Of a stretch of DNA of 32,130 nucleotides, positions 7,543 through 14,102 are shown one piece after another; the stretch's first letter is position 1; each line of letters starts with the position of its first letter. Source of the stretch: Candidatus Kapaibacterium sp. (lineage in GTDB: Bacteria > Bacteroidota > Ignavibacteria > Kapaibacteriales > Kapaibacteriaceae); NCBI GenBank assembly GCA_018882895.1, contig VERF01000027.1, forward strand, positions 1-32,130, written 5' to 3'. The notes under the pieces are model-generated. The model did not search any database. It worked only from the letters and a program-made list of their open reading frames with translations, and was not told where the DNA came from. Made by a program: the position numbers and the translations under genes.

Positions 7543-8688
7543 ATGAGCTTCATTGAATTTATTGGCCGACTGGAGTTTGTGCTGCGTCCGGTGATCTCCT
7601 TTGTTCCGGCGTCGCTTGGAGTGCGGGCGTTCACGGCTGGACGCAATGTGTATCTGCCGCGGTTTGCGCATGACGTGCCATCAAGATCCTTTGAGCCCCC
7701 TGAAGAGCTTGGGGTGACGGCATGGGGCTTGCGGTTCCGACTTCCGATCTGGAATGCTGCGGGCATGTTCAAGAGTGGTGCGGGTTATGCGATGGTCGCA
7801 GCCGAAGGCGCCGGCGCCTTTGTTGCCGGTACCACCACGTCGCGCCAGCGCAAGGGGAATGTTGTCAAGGGCATCACATGGCCATCAACGCAGTACCCCT
7901 ATTCGCACTCGGCATCGAACTGGATGGGCCTGCCCAACGCGGGTCACGCCGAGGTTGCCGCAAAGCTCGCCAAGGTACGACACGTGCCGGGCTGCCCGTT
8001 AGGGATCAGCGTCAGCGCCGAGCCCGGACTCGATGAGGGACTTGCCCTGCCGGAACTCATGGAAGGACTGCGTCGATATGCCGATGCCGGCGTTGATTAC
8101 ATCGAGCTCAATGAAAGCTGTCCGAATGTACCCGGACATGACAGGCACGAGGCGCTGGATTCGGCTTTGCTACGGCGCCTTGATGTGGTTGCTTCCGAAT
8201 TTTTGGCCAAACGCACTCGCCCCCTGCCGCTGGTGGTCAAGCTTTCCACTGATACGTCGCACGAGCAGATCCCGTTGCTGGTTGCGGCTCTGGTGGACCG
8301 GGGATTTGACGGAATGATCCTCGGCAACACGTCGACACGTTATGCGGATCTTCGCAGGTACGTCGACCGGCGTGATCTGGCCATGTATGACCACTTCACC
8401 AAAACGTATGGCGGTGGCATCAGTGGTGCGCTGCTAACGCGGTCCTCGCTCGAGTCCTGCACCGTTGCCATGGAAGCCGTGCGAGCACTGGCCCCCTCCC
8501 ATGAGTTTCATGTCATCCGCTGCGGTGGTGTGATGACCATGGAGGACATCGAAGCATCACGTCGCACGGGTGTGCTACTGAATCAATGGTACGTGGGCTA
8601 CTTCGAGAACTTTGCCCAACACGGACATGATCTCTATCGGGTGCTGTCAGAGCGCATGCGACTGAGCTCGGTGCTGACGCTGTCGTAG
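7543..8688 (+). CDS. pyrD: Dihydroorotate dehydrogenase family protein
   Basis: FMN-dependent oxidation of dihydroorotate to orotate in pyrimidine synthesis is the likely role. The 381-residue protein carries NAAGMFKSG (about 71-79), the active-site loop IELNESCPNVPG with Cys193 at the position of the catalytic base of class 1 enzymes (class 2 has Ser), VVKLSTD with the FMN-contacting Lys, LGNTS, and IRCGGVMTMED near the phosphate site. Cys as base points to a class 1-like cytosolic enzyme, although the N-terminal 60 residues are longer than usual. It is the last gene of the 3788-8688 operon. Its last 55 bp overlap the 3' end of the convergent lipoprotein gene. Confidence 0.87.
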   Translation: MSFIEFIGRLEFVLRPVISFVPASLGVRAFTAGRNVYLPRFAHDVPSRSFEPPEELGVTAWGLRFRLPIWNAAGMFKSGAGYAMVAAEGAGAFVAGTTTSRQRKGNVVKGITWPSTQYPYSHSASNWMGLPNAGHAEVAAKLAKVRHVPGCPLGISVSAEPGLDEGLALPELMEGLRRYADAGVDYIELNESCPNVPGHDRHEALDSALLRRLDVVASEFLAKRTRPLPLVVKLSTDTSHEQIPLLVAALVDRGFDGMILGNTSTRYADLRRYVDRRDLAMYDHFTKTYGGGISGALLTRSSLESCTVAMEAVRALAPSHEFHVIRCGGVMTMEDIEASRRTGVLLNQWYVGYFENFAQHGHDLYRVLSERMRLSSVLTLS

Positions 8689-8960
8689 AACGACTTCAGG
8701 TTCTGCGGTGTTGTGCCGTGAGATCGCAGCTGACGTTCAAACTCTTCGACGCTATAGCCCGATGCCTTAAGGATCGAGTCGATATGCTTTGCCGTCGAGG
8801 CTGAGTCGAGTCCGGTCTGACGTTCCACCAGCACACGTGCATAGGTAGACACCAGTTTTTGGCCTTCCTGATCGACCTTGTCGCAGGAGGTGAGCATCAT
8901 CATGACAGTGATGCAGCAGAGGCCGAGACTACGGCTCATGGCAAGGGGCGTGCGGTTCAT
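8634..8960 (-). CDS. Small lipoprotein (DUF4296-like)
   Basis: A 108-residue protein with a lipoprotein signal: basic start, hydrophobic stretch, and the lipobox LTSC at about residues 23-26, so it is predicted to be lipid-anchored. The rest is a helical, charged domain. Size, lipobox and layout resemble the small Bacteroidetes lipoproteins grouped as DUF4296, but this is a resemblance by eye. The ATG overlaps the stop of the Nudix gene (ATGA), so the two are translationally coupled. The 3' end overlaps the end of pyrD by 55 bp. Confidence 0.75.
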   Translation of the reverse strand: MNRTPLAMSRSLGLCCITVMMMLTSCDKVDQEGQKLVSTYARVLVERQTGLDSASTAKHIDSILKASGYSVEEFERQLRSHGTTPQNLKSFYDSVSTELSRMRSDSTR

Positions 8961-9595
8961 ACTGTCTCCGATTGATATTCGTGAAGGATCATGACGAGCT
9001 CATGCAGCATCATCGCCGTTGCACCCCAGAGAGGGATCGTGGGATGCACCCGCCAGTGCGGCACATCAACGCGGACACCAGTGATTATGTCAGCCCGATG
9101 CTGCACGGATGACGGATCGAGGAACGATGCTATTGGCTCGATCAATACCTCAGCTACCTCATCGGCATTGAGCGTCCATGCATCGCGTTCATGAACGATG
9201 CCCAGCACCGGCGTAACGGCGCTGTGGGATGGGGGAATGTACAGGCCCGTGAGCTCACCCAGCACGCGTACTTGTTCGGGTGCGATTCCAACCTCTTCGT
9301 GCGCCTCTCGAAGAGCCGCTGCGATCGCATCTTCGCCGTCTTCGCAACGTCCGCCCGGAAAGGAGATCTGACCCTTGTGATTGCGCAGCCCTTCGCTTCG
9401 GACGGTGAGCATCACATGCATCTGTTCGTTGCGATCGATCATCAGTGGCACAAGAACGGCGCTGCGGCGGGCAGTTGCCGGAGCCGGCATCAGACGGGAC
9501 CGACGGTCTGGTATGTCGGGTACGAATCGCTCGTGCGCTTCAACTCCCGGAAGGGGGCTTTGCAGTCGGCGCTGCATCCATGTCTCAAACATCAT
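8957..9595 (-). CDS. Nudix hydrolase, CoA-pyrophosphatase (NudL/YeaB) type
   Basis: Likely cleaves CoA or related nucleoside diphosphate derivatives. The full Nudix box is present: GGRCEDGE followed by seven residues and REAHEEVGI, preceded by LRNHKGQISFPGG, the extended signature of the UPF0035/NudL group. I take the ATG at 9595 (212 residues); the frame is open to 9694, but that would cover the murE start. A GAGATTTG lies 4 nt before the chosen ATG. The gene is divergent from murE with 49 bp between starts and coupled by an ATGA overlap to the lipoprotein gene. Confidence 0.9.
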   Translation of the reverse strand: MMFETWMQRRLQSPLPGVEAHERFVPDIPDRRSRLMPAPATARRSAVLVPLMIDRNEQMHVMLTVRSEGLRNHKGQISFPGGRCEDGEDAIAAALREAHEEVGIAPEQVRVLGELTGLYIPPSHSAVTPVLGIVHERDAWTLNADEVAEVLIEPIASFLDPSSVQHRADIITGVRVDVPHWRVHPTIPLWGATAMMLHELVMILHEYQSETV

Positions 9596-9599
9596 GGCG

Positions 9600-9607
9600 C
9601 AAATCTC
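9600..9607 (-). promoter_or_regulatory. Possible -7 element for the Nudix gene (one mismatch)
   Basis: GAGATTTG on the minus strand differs from TAnnTTTG only at its first base and ends 4 nt before the ATG at 9595. The spacing matches the other start-proximal elements in the window. Confidence 0.35.
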
Positions 9608-9612
9608 GCGAC

Positions 9613-9639
9613 TTTGGCCATGGCGTCCATCGTATTTTG
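9613..9639 (+). promoter_or_regulatory. Probable murE promoter (TTTG ... TATTTTG)
   Basis: TTTG at 9613-9616 and TATTTTG at 9633-9639 are separated by 16 bp, close to the -33/-7 layout of Bacteroidetes promoters, though the -7 element has one base fewer than TAnnTTTG. It ends 5 nt before the murE ATG at 9645, again suggesting a leaderless transcript. Confidence 0.45.
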
Positions 9640-9644
9640 CGTGC

Positions 9645-11150
9645 ATGATCACTCTGTCTGCAGCGCTCTCGGCGTTGTCGAATTGTAGCTCCACACAGAT
9701 CGACGCCGATGCACAGTCGGCTCCGGTTCACGACGTGACCACTGATTCTCGTCAGGTACAGCCGGGAATGATCTTTGTTGCCATCGTGGGCACAACGTTC
9801 GATGGTCACGATGCCATCGACCAGGCCATTGCTCGCGGCGCCGTGGCGATCATCGTCGAGCGGATGCCGGCAAGCCCCTTGCCTGCGAGCTTCGTGTGCG
9901 TCTCCGACACCCGCCGCGCCTTCGCCGAACTGGTCCTGGCCATCTTCGATCACCCCAGCAGCGTCCTGTCGATGTATGGCGTCACCGGAACAAACGGTAA
10001 GACCACCTGTGCCACGCTGATGGAGCAGATCTTCGCGCTGGAGGGCCGGAGGGTTGGCTTCATCGGTACCACGGGAAATCGCTACGGTGGCCTCGAGTAT
10101 GCCACGGACTACTCAACGCCCCATGCCCGACAGCTTGCCGAGCTGTTCATGTCGATGCGCTCGGAGGGCGTCGACACGGTCTGCATGGAGGTAAGCTCTC
10201 ATGCCCTGTCGCAGCATCGTGTGCTGGGAATTGACTACCGCGGTGCGATCTTCACGAATCTCACGCGTGATCATCTCGATTACCACGGCACCATGCAGGA
10301 GTATGCCAGGTGCAAGAAGCTTCTCTTTGATGGACTCTCGACGTCGGCCGCTGCCGTGTTGTGGGGCGATTCTGAGTGGACGCCCTACATGAAGCGGGGA
10401 TGCAATGCACGCCATGTGATCACCGTGGGGAAGGGGGCGGATAATCACGTCCGCGTAACGAACGTACAGATGTCGCTCACCGGCACAACGTTCACGCTTG
10501 AGCGGATGCGTGCCGACGCAACATTGGTGCCCGAGCGTTGCGTGATCTCTACGCGTCTTCTCGGAGACTTCAATGTTGCCAATGCAGCCCTGGTGGCAGT
10601 TCTCTGCATGGTCGACGGTATGAGTCCGGATTCCGTGATTGCTCACCTTGCGGCCGTGACCGGCCCCAAGGGCCGCATGGAGGTGCATCATGTGCCGTCG
10701 GGACCCACGGCGATCGTCGATTATGCCCATACCCCGGATGCTCTTCAAAGCGTCCTCGGCGTGCTTCGCGGACTCCATCCCGCAGGCAGTGCGGCGGGCA
10801 AGATCCACGTTGTCTTCGGCTGTGGCGGTGATCGCGACCGAGGCAAGCGTTCCGAGATGGGGCGCATTGCCTCCGAAATGGCCGATCACGTCTATATCAC
10901 CAACGACAACCCCCGCACCGAATCACCCTCTGATATCATAGCCCACATCATGGGCGGCATCGACGGACCACACCGTTCCCGCGTTACTATCATAGAGGAT
11001 CGACGTCAGGCCATCCATGCGGCTCTTTCTGCCGCCGCTCCCTCGGACGTCGTCCTCGTCGCCGGCAAAGGCCACGAGGAGTACCAGATCGTCGGCACCG
11101 AACGTTTGCCGTTTAGTGATACGGAAGAGGTTTTAGGTTTTGGGTTTTAG
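9645..11150 (+). CDS. murE: UDP-MurNAc-tripeptide synthetase, meso-diaminopimelate type
   Basis: Adds the third stem-peptide residue to UDP-MurNAc-L-Ala-D-Glu in peptidoglycan synthesis. The 501-residue protein shows the N-terminal TTDSRQVQPG and GTTFDGHD motifs, the ATP loop GVTGTNGKTT (112-121), the EVSSHAL segment, the Lys to be carbamylated in YARCKKLLF, IVDYAHTPDA, and DNPRTE, whose DNPR box marks use of meso-diaminopimelate. The ATG at 9645 was chosen because homology starts there; the frame is open from 9381 only through the Nudix gene. The last codons (VLGFGF) and the TAG stop are written by the (A/G)GGTTTT array, which appears to have replaced the original tail. No other mur genes are adjacent. 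Confidence 0.96.
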   Translation: MITLSAALSALSNCSSTQIDADAQSAPVHDVTTDSRQVQPGMIFVAIVGTTFDGHDAIDQAIARGAVAIIVERMPASPLPASFVCVSDTRRAFAELVLAIFDHPSSVLSMYGVTGTNGKTTCATLMEQIFALEGRRVGFIGTTGNRYGGLEYATDYSTPHARQLAELFMSMRSEGVDTVCMEVSSHALSQHRVLGIDYRGAIFTNLTRDHLDYHGTMQEYARCKKLLFDGLSTSAAAVLWGDSEWTPYMKRGCNARHVITVGKGADNHVRVTNVQMSLTGTTFTLERMRADATLVPERCVISTRLLGDFNVANAALVAVLCMVDGMSPDSVIAHLAAVTGPKGRMEVHHVPSGPTAIVDYAHTPDALQSVLGVLRGLHPAGSAAGKIHVVFGCGGDRDRGKRSEMGRIASEMADHVYITNDNPRTESPSDIIAHIMGGIDGPHRSRVTIIEDRRQAIHAALSAAAPSDVVLVAGKGHEEYQIVGTERLPFSDTEEVLGFGF

Positions 11151-11182
11151 GTTTTGGGTTTTGGGTGTTGGGTTTTGGGTTT
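11128..11182 (+). repeat. (A/G)GGTTTT array, left arm
   Basis: About eight 7-bp units of AGGTTTT or GGGTTTT (one variant GGGTGTT) read on the plus strand. The array starts inside murE and supplies its stop codon TAG at 11148-11150. Four GGG runs separated by TTTT, TGTT and TTTT (about 11156-11180) fit the pattern for a G-quadruplex in the transcript strand. It forms an inverted repeat with 11315-11368. Confidence 0.92.
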
Positions 11183-11199
11183 ATGTGGTGATGCTTCTG

Positions 11200-11258
11200 T
11201 AAAACAGAAAAAGTGACGCGGGCTCTCGCCCGGTCACTTCCTTGGCTGTGCTGTTTTA
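11200..11258 (-). terminator. Rho-independent terminator hairpin, mainly for the minus strand
   Basis: AAGTGAC (11211-11217) pairs with GTCACTT (11233-11239), and inside it CGGGC pairs with GCCCG around a TCTC loop; read on the minus strand the loop is GAGA, a GNRA tetraloop. On the minus strand the stem is followed by TTTCTGTTTTA, a classic U-rich tail, so it should end transcription coming through rpsU. An outer pair TAAAACAG (11200-11207) and CTGTTTTA (11251-11258) can extend the fold, and may let it also work for murE transcripts. Residues 11259-11314 between this hairpin and the right array show no gene that I recognise. Confidence 0.8.
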
Positions 11259-11314
11259 GTACCTAGTATTGGGTTCGCTCGGCGTGATGATACGGCGTCT
11301 TACCCGCCCCAATC

Positions 11315-11368
11315 ACCTAAAACCTAAAACCCAAAACCCAAAACCCAAAACCCAAAACCCAAAACCTA
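11315..11368 (-). repeat. (A/G)GGTTTT array, right arm
   Basis: Seven complete 7-bp units plus partial ends, read on the minus strand as GGGTTTT five times in a row between AGGTTTT units. The TAG stop of rpsU (11368-11366) is the first TAG of the array. The five GGG runs fit a G-quadruplex pattern downstream of rpsU. With 11128-11182 it forms a long inverted repeat around a 132-bp spacer. Confidence 0.92.
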
Positions 11369-11560
11369 CTCTTGTTCCATCTGTGCGCGGTGCTGACGGC
11401 GAGCTGCCTTCAGGCGCGACATGCGGCGTTCGACGCTTGGCTTGACGAAGAAAGCACGCTTCTTAAACTCGCGAAGAACGCCTGAGCGCTCATATTTCTT
11501 CTTGAAACGGCGAAGAGCACGGTCAATCGACTCGTTGCTTTGTACGGTGACTCCGATCAC
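11366..11560 (-). CDS. rpsU: 30S ribosomal protein S21
   Basis: A 64-residue basic protein of the small ribosomal subunit. The start [20 protein letters not shown] and the KPSVERR segment are typical of S21, and the length is usual for Bacteroidetes. AAGGGA lies before the ATG as a ribosome binding site. The gene follows the basic-tailed Tudor-like protein by 24 bp, so the two are probably one transcript. The last sense codon GAG is followed directly by the GGGTTTT array, whose TAG serves as stop. Confidence 0.95.
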   Translation of the reverse strand: MIGVTVQSNESIDRALRRFKKKYERSGVLREFKKRAFFVKPSVERRMSRLKAARRQHRAQMEQE

Positions 11561-11584
11561 GTTAAATCCCTTGAGGTTGAGTGT

Positions 11585-12076
11585 TTACTTGAAATTCTCG
11601 ACGAGGCGCTTTTCTTTGTTCTTTTCGAAGTGCACGAGCACAGCGCCGCGCCCGTTCGACATGATCTCCTTGGAACGTACGATGCCGACATCGTCCCAGA
11701 GCTTGTGATAGATCACATCACCTACCTTGTACACGTTCTTTGGCGAGTACTCCTTAGAGTCTTCGCGAGCGAGCTTGATCTCGGTAACCTTCTTGTCCGT
11801 ATTCGTGGCAAGCGTGTCGAGATTGATCATCTGCATGTGACGGCTCAGCGTACAACGAGCCCATTGCATGCGACCGCCTTCTGTTTCCATCGGCTCGGCC
11901 ATCAGCTCATGCTTGGTGTCCTTCATAAGGAACGGCGAGTACAGAACAATGTACTTGGCCTTCCGTTTGGTCTTCTTTGGAGCCTCAACGCCATCGGCAT
12001 CAACAGCTTCTGCCGTTGCCTTCTTGGCTTTCGAGGTCTTGGTTGTAGCGGCCTTGGAGGCTTTCGCTGCGGGCAT
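11585..12076 (-). CDS. Basic-tailed protein with a UvrD-Tudor/KOW-like C-terminus
   Basis: A 163-residue protein. Residues 1-40 are rich in Ala, Lys and Thr like a histone H1 tail. A middle domain (about 41-105) is unrecognised. The C-terminal 50 residues (YKVGDVIYHKLWDDVGIV ... VLVHFEKNKEKRLVENF) resemble the small Tudor-like beta barrel at the end of PcrA/UvrD, which binds RNA polymerase or nucleic acid. That resemblance is by eye and no function is assigned. It lies 24 bp upstream of rpsU, which suggests a role linked to transcription or translation. A TAACTTTG promoter element lies 29 nt before the start. Confidence 0.75.
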   Translation of the reverse strand: MPAAKASKAATTKTSKAKKATAEAVDADGVEAPKKTKRKAKYIVLYSPFLMKDTKHELMAEPMETEGGRMQWARCTLSRHMQMINLDTLATNTDKKVTEIKLAREDSKEYSPKNVYKVGDVIYHKLWDDVGIVRSKEIMSNGRGAVLVHFEKNKEKRLVENFK

Positions 12077-12105
12077 AGGATATCCAACGAGGTTTTTGGG
12101 GGCCT

Positions 12106-12113
12106 CAAAGTTA
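12106..12113 (-). promoter_or_regulatory. -7 element (TAnnTTTG) for the Tudor-like gene and rpsU
   Basis: TAACTTTG on the minus strand matches TAnnTTTG exactly. It stands 29 nt upstream of the ATG at 12076, giving a short leader, unlike the start-proximal elements elsewhere. No convincing -33 box is seen at the expected distance. Confidence 0.5.
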
Positions 12114-12159
12114 CGAAGAAAAACGGCAAAAGCGAGCGTTGCGCCTGAGGATCGTCGGA

Positions 12160-13233
12160 TTACCTTGCTTTTACGAGCTTGGCTTTGAGGGACTGGATGA
12201 CTGGGACGGGGCTTGGGTCGACCTTATTCAGCACCGCAAGGTGCCAGCTGACCCAGTCACCGAGGTAGATCTGGGAGAACATCCGGCCGAGCAGGGTAGC
12301 CCCCTTCGGCTCCGGAGAGATGATCTCGGCCACATTGGCCTTGATGATGTCCTTGAGGGCGTCAAAACGGATCTGAACGCGGCGATTGTCCTCCGGATCG
12401 CGGAGCATGATCACCGAGAAGTTCTTGGTCTTACCCTTCGGGTGCTGCCAGCCGTTGATCTCGTTGTGATTCATCTCGGGAAGCAGGTTCCCGAATGCCA
12501 ATTGCTTGGCATTTTCCTGAATCTGGCCCCTCCACCGCAGGTTCACGACGTCCATCCGCTCGTTGGCCGAATAAATCACCGGGATGGTCCCATGAAGCTT
12601 CTTGGCGATCTGAAGCGCCGGATTCTTGGCTGTGGAGGATGCGTAGAGGTCGCGGACGTCATCCGTGTGCGCAAGAATCTCACGGATCCCCTTGGCATTC
12701 AAGCGGTTGGCACGATTGTCCATTGCCCCGTAGCGCGACATAATTGTCAGCAACGGGAAGAACGAGTAGGCGATGGCACAGCGTGGCTGATATCCGGGTG
12801 GGATGTTGATGATCGGGAAACCATACGTGATCGCCCTCTTGCCAAGTTGTCCACCGGTAGTGATGCAGACCACCCGCATGGTCTTTTTCCGCACATCATC
12901 AAAGGCCGCAAGGGTCTCTTCCGTCTCTCCGGAGTAGCTCGAACAGACCACATTTGTGTCGCTGTCCATCCAAGCCGGTACACCATATCCCCTGTGAACG
13001 GAGATGTTCAAATGGTCTGCACCCCCGGTCGAAGCTGCATAGCTGCGGAGCAGATCAGCACCGATGGCCGATCCTCCTAAGCCAAAGAAAGCATAGCGGT
13101 TAGATGTAGATTGTTGCCGCCAAAGAGGCGCATTTTCACCGATACTAACGGCTTCTTTTACCTGTTCCGGGAATCGATACAGGGTATCGAACATGTTCGA
13201 GGCATCGAGCGCCGATGCCGGGTTTTTGGGCAT
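12160..13233 (-). CDS. Bifunctional phosphoglucose/phosphomannose isomerase
   Basis: Interconverts glucose 6-phosphate or mannose 6-phosphate with fructose 6-phosphate. The 357-residue protein has the two SIS domains of the archaeal/bacterial PGI/PMI family: GLGGSAIGAD (51-60), the phosphate-binding SSYSGETEET (98-107), the catalytic Glu240 in GQIQENAK, His256 in MNHNEINGW, and a Lys-rich C-terminus where the family has its base. It is preceded by AAAGGGG and separated by 77 bp from the upstream terC. It lies 83 bp before the Tudor-like gene, far enough for that gene to have its own promoter. Confidence 0.92.
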   Translation of the reverse strand: MPKNPASALDASNMFDTLYRFPEQVKEAVSIGENAPLWRQQSTSNRYAFFGLGGSAIGADLLRSYAASTGGADHLNISVHRGYGVPAWMDSDTNVVCSSYSGETEETLAAFDDVRKKTMRVVCITTGGQLGKRAITYGFPIINIPPGYQPRCAIAYSFFPLLTIMSRYGAMDNRANRLNAKGIREILAHTDDVRDLYASSTAKNPALQIAKKLHGTIPVIYSANERMDVVNLRWRGQIQENAKQLAFGNLLPEMNHNEINGWQHPKGKTKNFSVIMLRDPEDNRRVQIRFDALKDIIKANVAEIISPEPKGATLLGRMFSQIYLGDWVSWHLAVLNKVDPSPVPVIQSLKAKLVKAR

Positions 13234-13310
13234 GAAAGGCCCCTTTCAGTCTTAAAGGTTGGCGGCGATAATAGAAAGGGTTACGATCGTTTCCAAGAAG
13301 AAAAAGATTG

Positions 13311-14078
13311 CTAGTCTTCCAACGATGGAGCCCGTAATTCTACGGGGGCTGTTCCTTGACGTTTGCGAAGCCTCATGTTCAGGAATTCGACGGAGATGGA
13401 AAAGAGCATAGCGGTATAGACGTATCCCTTCGGAACGTGCACGCCGAATCCTTCCAGCATGAGTACCAGACCAACCATCATCAGGAAGGCCAGAGCCAGG
13501 ATCTTGACGGTTGGATGTTCGTGAATGAAGGCCGAGATCTTTCCAGCGCTCAGCTGCATGACGAATACGGCGATGATAACCGAGATGGCCATGATCGAGA
13601 AATCTTGGACGAGTCCGATCGCCGTGATAACGGAGTCGATCGAAAACACGATGTCCAGCACGATGATCTGGGCCACCATTGTGGCAAATGCGGCCCGTGC
13701 GGCACCGGAAGGGGCATGCTCGGCACCCTCGAGCTTGTTGTGGATCTCGCTTGTGGCCTTGGCCAGCAGGAACAATCCCCCGCTAAGCATGATGAGGTCG
13801 CGCCCACTCACTCCCCAGGGGGCATCCATGGCCAGCATCTGAGGGACCTGGAAAAGGGGCGAAGTGAGCTGTGCAATCCAGACCGCTCCCATGAGAAACA
13901 CCAGGCGCAATATCAGCGCGAGGGAAAGTCCGATGGTTCGTGCCTGCTTCTGCTTGGCAGGATCGAGTCGGCCAACGAGGATCGAAATGAAGATGATGTT
14001 GTCGATCCCGAGCACGATCTCCAAGATGGTCAGAGTCAGCAGAGAGACGAGGTTGTCGGAGGTAAAGAGTGTTTCCAT
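13311..14078 (-). CDS. TerC-family integral membrane protein
   Basis: A 255-residue inner-membrane protein with about seven hydrophobic segments. The two acidic TerC motifs are present: EIVLGIDNIIFIS near the N-terminus and DIVFSIDSVITAIG in the middle. The family is linked to tellurite resistance and, in better-studied members, to manganese export coupled to exported metalloproteins; substrate here is inferred only from the family. The ATG at 14078 was chosen because the frame upstream (open to 14162) covers the divergent gene's start. TAGTTTTG lies 5 nt before it. Confidence 0.9.
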   Translation of the reverse strand: METLFTSDNLVSLLTLTILEIVLGIDNIIFISILVGRLDPAKQKQARTIGLSLALILRLVFLMGAVWIAQLTSPLFQVPQMLAMDAPWGVSGRDLIMLSGGLFLLAKATSEIHNKLEGAEHAPSGAARAAFATMVAQIIVLDIVFSIDSVITAIGLVQDFSIMAISVIIAVFVMQLSAGKISAFIHEHPTVKILALAFLMMVGLVLMLEGFGVHVPKGYVYTAMLFSISVEFLNMRLRKRQGTAPVELRAPSLED

Positions 14079-14083
14079 GAATG

Positions 14084-14091
14084 CAAAACTA
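14084..14091 (-). promoter_or_regulatory. -7 element (TAnnTTTG) of terC
   Basis: TAGTTTTG on the minus strand is an exact match and ends 5 nt before the terC ATG. It shares its TA pair (14090-14091) with the plus-strand element of the divergent dehydrogenase gene, so the two polymerase sites overlap completely. Confidence 0.55.
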
Positions 14092-14097
14092 AATTTG
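14090..14097 (+). promoter_or_regulatory. -7 element (TAnnTTTG) of the aldehyde dehydrogenase gene
   Basis: TAAATTTG is an exact match ending 5 nt before the ATG at 14103. There is no Shine-Dalgarno site, as expected for a leaderless message. No good TTTG -33 box is present. Confidence 0.55.
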
Positions 14098-14102
14098 TCG
14101 CC

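Noticed and set aside
10113-10889. A 258-codon minus-strand frame inside murE
   Set aside because: Antisense to the conserved central domain of MurE, with shadow-like His/Arg composition.
11240-11314. A tRNA or known small RNA in the spacer
   Set aside because: I could not fold a cloverleaf or find a T-loop motif, and the segment matches no RNA family I can recognise.
11128-11368. GGGTTTT arrays as telomeres or eukaryotic contamination
   Set aside because: The unit resembles telomere repeats, but it lies inside a bacterial chromosome between murE and rpsU, in short inverted arms, and forms part of both genes.
12139-13080. A 313-codon plus-strand frame over the PGI/PMI gene
   Set aside because: The minus frame carries all PGI/PMI motifs; the plus frame has none.
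13356-14102. Upstream extension of the aldehyde dehydrogenase frame (249 more codons)
   Set aside because: It is antisense to terC and very rich in Asp, His and Gly; homology to dehydrogenases begins at the ATG at 14103.
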